From the NCBI GenBank assembly GCA_025458665.1, contig JALOSG010000122.1, positions 1 through 7,794 of the forward strand: a stretch of 7,794 bases of DNA, in the 5' to 3' direction. Below are positions 6,082 to 7,794 of this stretch, in pieces. The stretch is from Serpentinimonas sp. GTDB taxonomy: Bacteria > Pseudomonadota > Gammaproteobacteria > Burkholderiales > Burkholderiaceae_C. Each line of letters opens with the position of its first letter. Position 1 is the first letter of the stretch. A program made the position numbers and the translations under genes. The notes beneath the pieces were generated by a model. The model ran no database searches and was not told where the DNA came from. It saw nothing but the letters and a program-made list of their open reading frames with translations.

Positions 6082-7794
6082 ATGTCTAATAAGAAAAGCC
6101 TTTCTATCGGGTTCAAGCTGACCGCCACTGCGGTGCTGGCTATCTGTGTCGTACTGATCACGGCCATGGCCGTGGTGAGTGTGGTCATCTGGCGGGACTT
6201 CACTTCGGTGGCCAAAGACGAGGTGCACCAGAGCGCGCGCCAGATTGTGTCCACGGTAGCCACGTTCGATGAAAACGCCCGGGAAATGGCGCAAAAGGAC
6301 TTTCAGCTGTTCAAGCGCAGTACCGCCGGTTTCTTCCAGCTGACCGAGGGAGTCAACGAGGAGGGCAAGCCCGAGCCGGTCATGCTGCACAACGGCCAGT
6401 CCATCAACGGGCAGTTCGATCTGGTGGACCGCTTCACGGTCGATTCGGGCGGTTCGGTGGCCACGATTTTCGCGCGCACCGGTGACGACTATCTGCGGGT
6501 CACCACCTCGCTGAAGAACGCCACGGGTGGCCGTGCCTTCCGCACGCTGCTGGACCGCAACCACCCGGCCTACGCACTGATGAACGAGGGGCGCCCTTAC
6601 GTGGGCAGAGCCACTCTGTTCGGGCGCGACTACATGACCGTGTACGAGCCTATCCGCGAGGGCGACCGCACCATCGGCATTCTGTTCATCGGCACCGACA
6701 TTTCTCCCTTGCTGACCAAGCTGGCCGGCATCATGAATACCACCGATGTGGGCGAGACCGGCGCTGTGTATGGCGTGGACTTGCGCAGTGGTGCCGTGCG
6801 CGGCAACCTGTTTGCAGCGCCCGCAGGTACCGAGCGCCCCAACATTGAAGAAGGACCCGGCCAGGCCTGGTTCGAGACCATCAACGCCGCCACGGAGCCC
6901 GTCGACCTCACCTTGCAGTGGTCGCCGCTGCGCGCTTCTGCCGAACCGCAGGACCTTCTGGTTGCGGTGGAGCGTTACGCGCCCTGGAACCTGGCGGTGG
7001 TGGCGGAGGCGCCCCTGGCCGAAATGATGGGGCCCGCGCGGCATGCCATGACCTGGGTCTGGGGTGGCGTGATCCTGACGCTGGGATTGCTGATCCTGGT
7101 GCTGGCGCTGGCCACCCGCCGCCTGGTGGCGCGCCCGGTAGCTCTGCTCAGCGATGCGCTGGGCAAGCTGGCCCAGGGAGACCTGACACAGCCGATACGC
7201 GCCCATTCGCAGGACGAACTGGGCCGGCTGAGCAGCGACATGGAGACGTTCCGGGAGCGTCTGCTGCAAAGCCTGGGCACGGTGCGCGAAAGCGCCGATG
7301 CGGTGGCCTCCGCCAGCAGCGAAATCGCGCAGGGCAACCAGGACCTCTCGGGCCGCACCGAGAACCAGGCCAGCGCGCTGGAACAGACCGCTGCCAGCAT
7401 GGAAGAACTGGGCTCCACGGTGCGCCACAACGCCGACAACGCTTCGGCGGCCAACCAGTTGGCCTCGCAGGCCAGCAGCGTGGCCGAGCAGGGCGGCCAG
7501 GCCGTGGCCGAGGTGGTGGACACCATGAAGGGCATCAACCAGAGCAGCCAGAAGATTGCCGACATCATCGGCGTCATCGATGGCATTGCCTTCCAGACCA
7601 ATATCCTGGCGCTCAACGCCGCCGTGGAAGCCGCGCGGGCTGGCGAGCAAGGGCGTGGCTTTGCCGTGGTGGCCGGCGAGGTGCGCACGCTGGCACAGCG
7701 CAGCGCGCAGGCGGCCAAGGAGATCCGCACGCTCATCGCCTCGAGCAGCGAGCGCGTGGAAGCCGGCTCGCGCCTGGTGGGCGATGCCGGGCAG
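6082..7794 (+). CDS. Methyl-accepting chemotaxis protein with Cache_3-Cache_2 sensor (3' end missing)
   Basis: The 571 codons present encode a typical transmembrane chemoreceptor. A short basic N-terminus (MSNKK) precedes membrane segment 1 (about 13-37). A large periplasmic region (about 38-322) follows, with Cache_3-Cache_2 hallmarks: FDLVDRFTV (112-120), TIFARTGDDYLRVTTSL (128-144), LLDRNHPAY (156-164), LFGRDYMTVYEPI (179-191) and IGILFIGTDIS (198-208). Membrane segment 2 spans about 323-345, then a HAMP domain (about 346-398). The signalling domain has the Tsr-type start NQDLSGRTENQASALEQTAA and the near-invariant hairpin tip around IAFQTNILALNAAVEAARAG (502-521). There are no large indels relative to E. 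coli Tsr, pointing to the 36-helix class. The periplasmic part should bind a small molecule, and the tip contacts CheA and CheW. The window ends before the last methylation region and any C-terminal CheR-binding pentapeptide. It starts 47 bases after the GGDEF-EAL gene on the same strand, with no clear terminator or flagellar-type promoter between them, so co-transcription is possible. Confidence 0.96.
   Translation, partial: MSNKKSLSIGFKLTATAVLAICVVLITAMAVVSVVIWRDFTSVAKDEVHQSARQIVSTVATFDENAREMAQKDFQLFKRSTAGFFQLTEGVNEEGKPEPVMLHNGQSINGQFDLVDRFTVDSGGSVATIFARTGDDYLRVTTSLKNATGGRAFRTLLDRNHPAYALMNEGRPYVGRATLFGRDYMTVYEPIREGDRTIGILFIGTDISPLLTKLAGIMNTTDVGETGAVYGVDLRSGAVRGNLFAAPAGTERPNIEEGPGQAWFETINAATEPVDLTLQWSPLRASAEPQDLLVAVERYAPWNLAVVAEAPLAEMMGPARHAMTWVWGGVILTLGLLILVLALATRRLVARPVALLSDALGKLAQGDLTQPIRAHSQDELGRLSSDMETFRERLLQSLGTVRESADAVASASSEIAQGNQDLSGRTENQASALEQTAASMEELGSTVRHNADNASAANQLASQASSVAEQGGQAVAEVVDTMKGINQSSQKIADIIGVIDGIAFQTNILALNAAVEAARAGEQGRGFAVVAGEVRTLAQRSAQAAKEIRTLIASSSERVEAGSRLVGDAGQ

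Noticed and set aside
6049..7650. 533-codon open frame on the minus strand opposite the chemoreceptor gene
   Set aside because: The plus strand encodes a complete, family-typical chemoreceptor here. The minus frame has no recognisable domain and is rich in H, Q, R and G, as expected from the antisense of high-GC coding DNA.

Overview
The window reads as chromosomal DNA of a high-GC betaproteobacterium, probably order Burkholderiales and most likely family Comamonadaceae (Acidovorax/Comamonas-like). This is inferred from strong G/C third-position bias, dense packing of genes, the style of the LuxR-type two-component pair and the Tsr-like chemoreceptor. No rRNA or other marker gene is present to confirm it. 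I see no tRNA, rRNA, CRISPR, insertion sequence or phage gene.

Layout. Positions 1-323 (minus) hold the first half of a LysE/ArgO-family amino-acid exporter that runs off the left edge. A 91-base gap separates it from a divergent gene at 415-789 (plus) for a small HpxZ/DUF3225 (NTF2/AtzH-like) protein. That gene converges on a two-component operon on the minus strand: histidine kinase 1453-2610, then its NarL/FixJ-type response regulator 809-1426, which starts with TTG. A 64-base divergent control region (2611-2674) separates the kinase from a large plus-strand gene (2675-6034). It encodes a cytoplasmic 1119-residue protein with about five PAS domains, a GGDEF domain and an EAL domain. After 47 bases comes a methyl-accepting chemotaxis protein with a periplasmic Cache sensor (6082 to the right edge, truncated).

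How the parts may work together. Positions 809-7794 form a compact signalling neighbourhood: a soluble PAS histidine kinase with a DNA-binding response regulator, a multi-PAS cyclic-di-GMP turnover enzyme, and a chemoreceptor. The shared divergent region carries short dyads that could be operator sites, so the regulator may control its own operon and the GGDEF-EAL gene. That is inference from arrangement. All catalytic residues I could check in the kinase, regulator, GGDEF and EAL domains are intact.

Novelty. Every gene belongs to a recognisable family and I found no clearly new system. The most interesting points are the shared kinase/GGDEF-EAL control region with two dyads, the TTG start of the regulator, the GGDEF domain without an inhibitory site, and a LOV-resembling PAS domain that lacks the photoactive cysteine.
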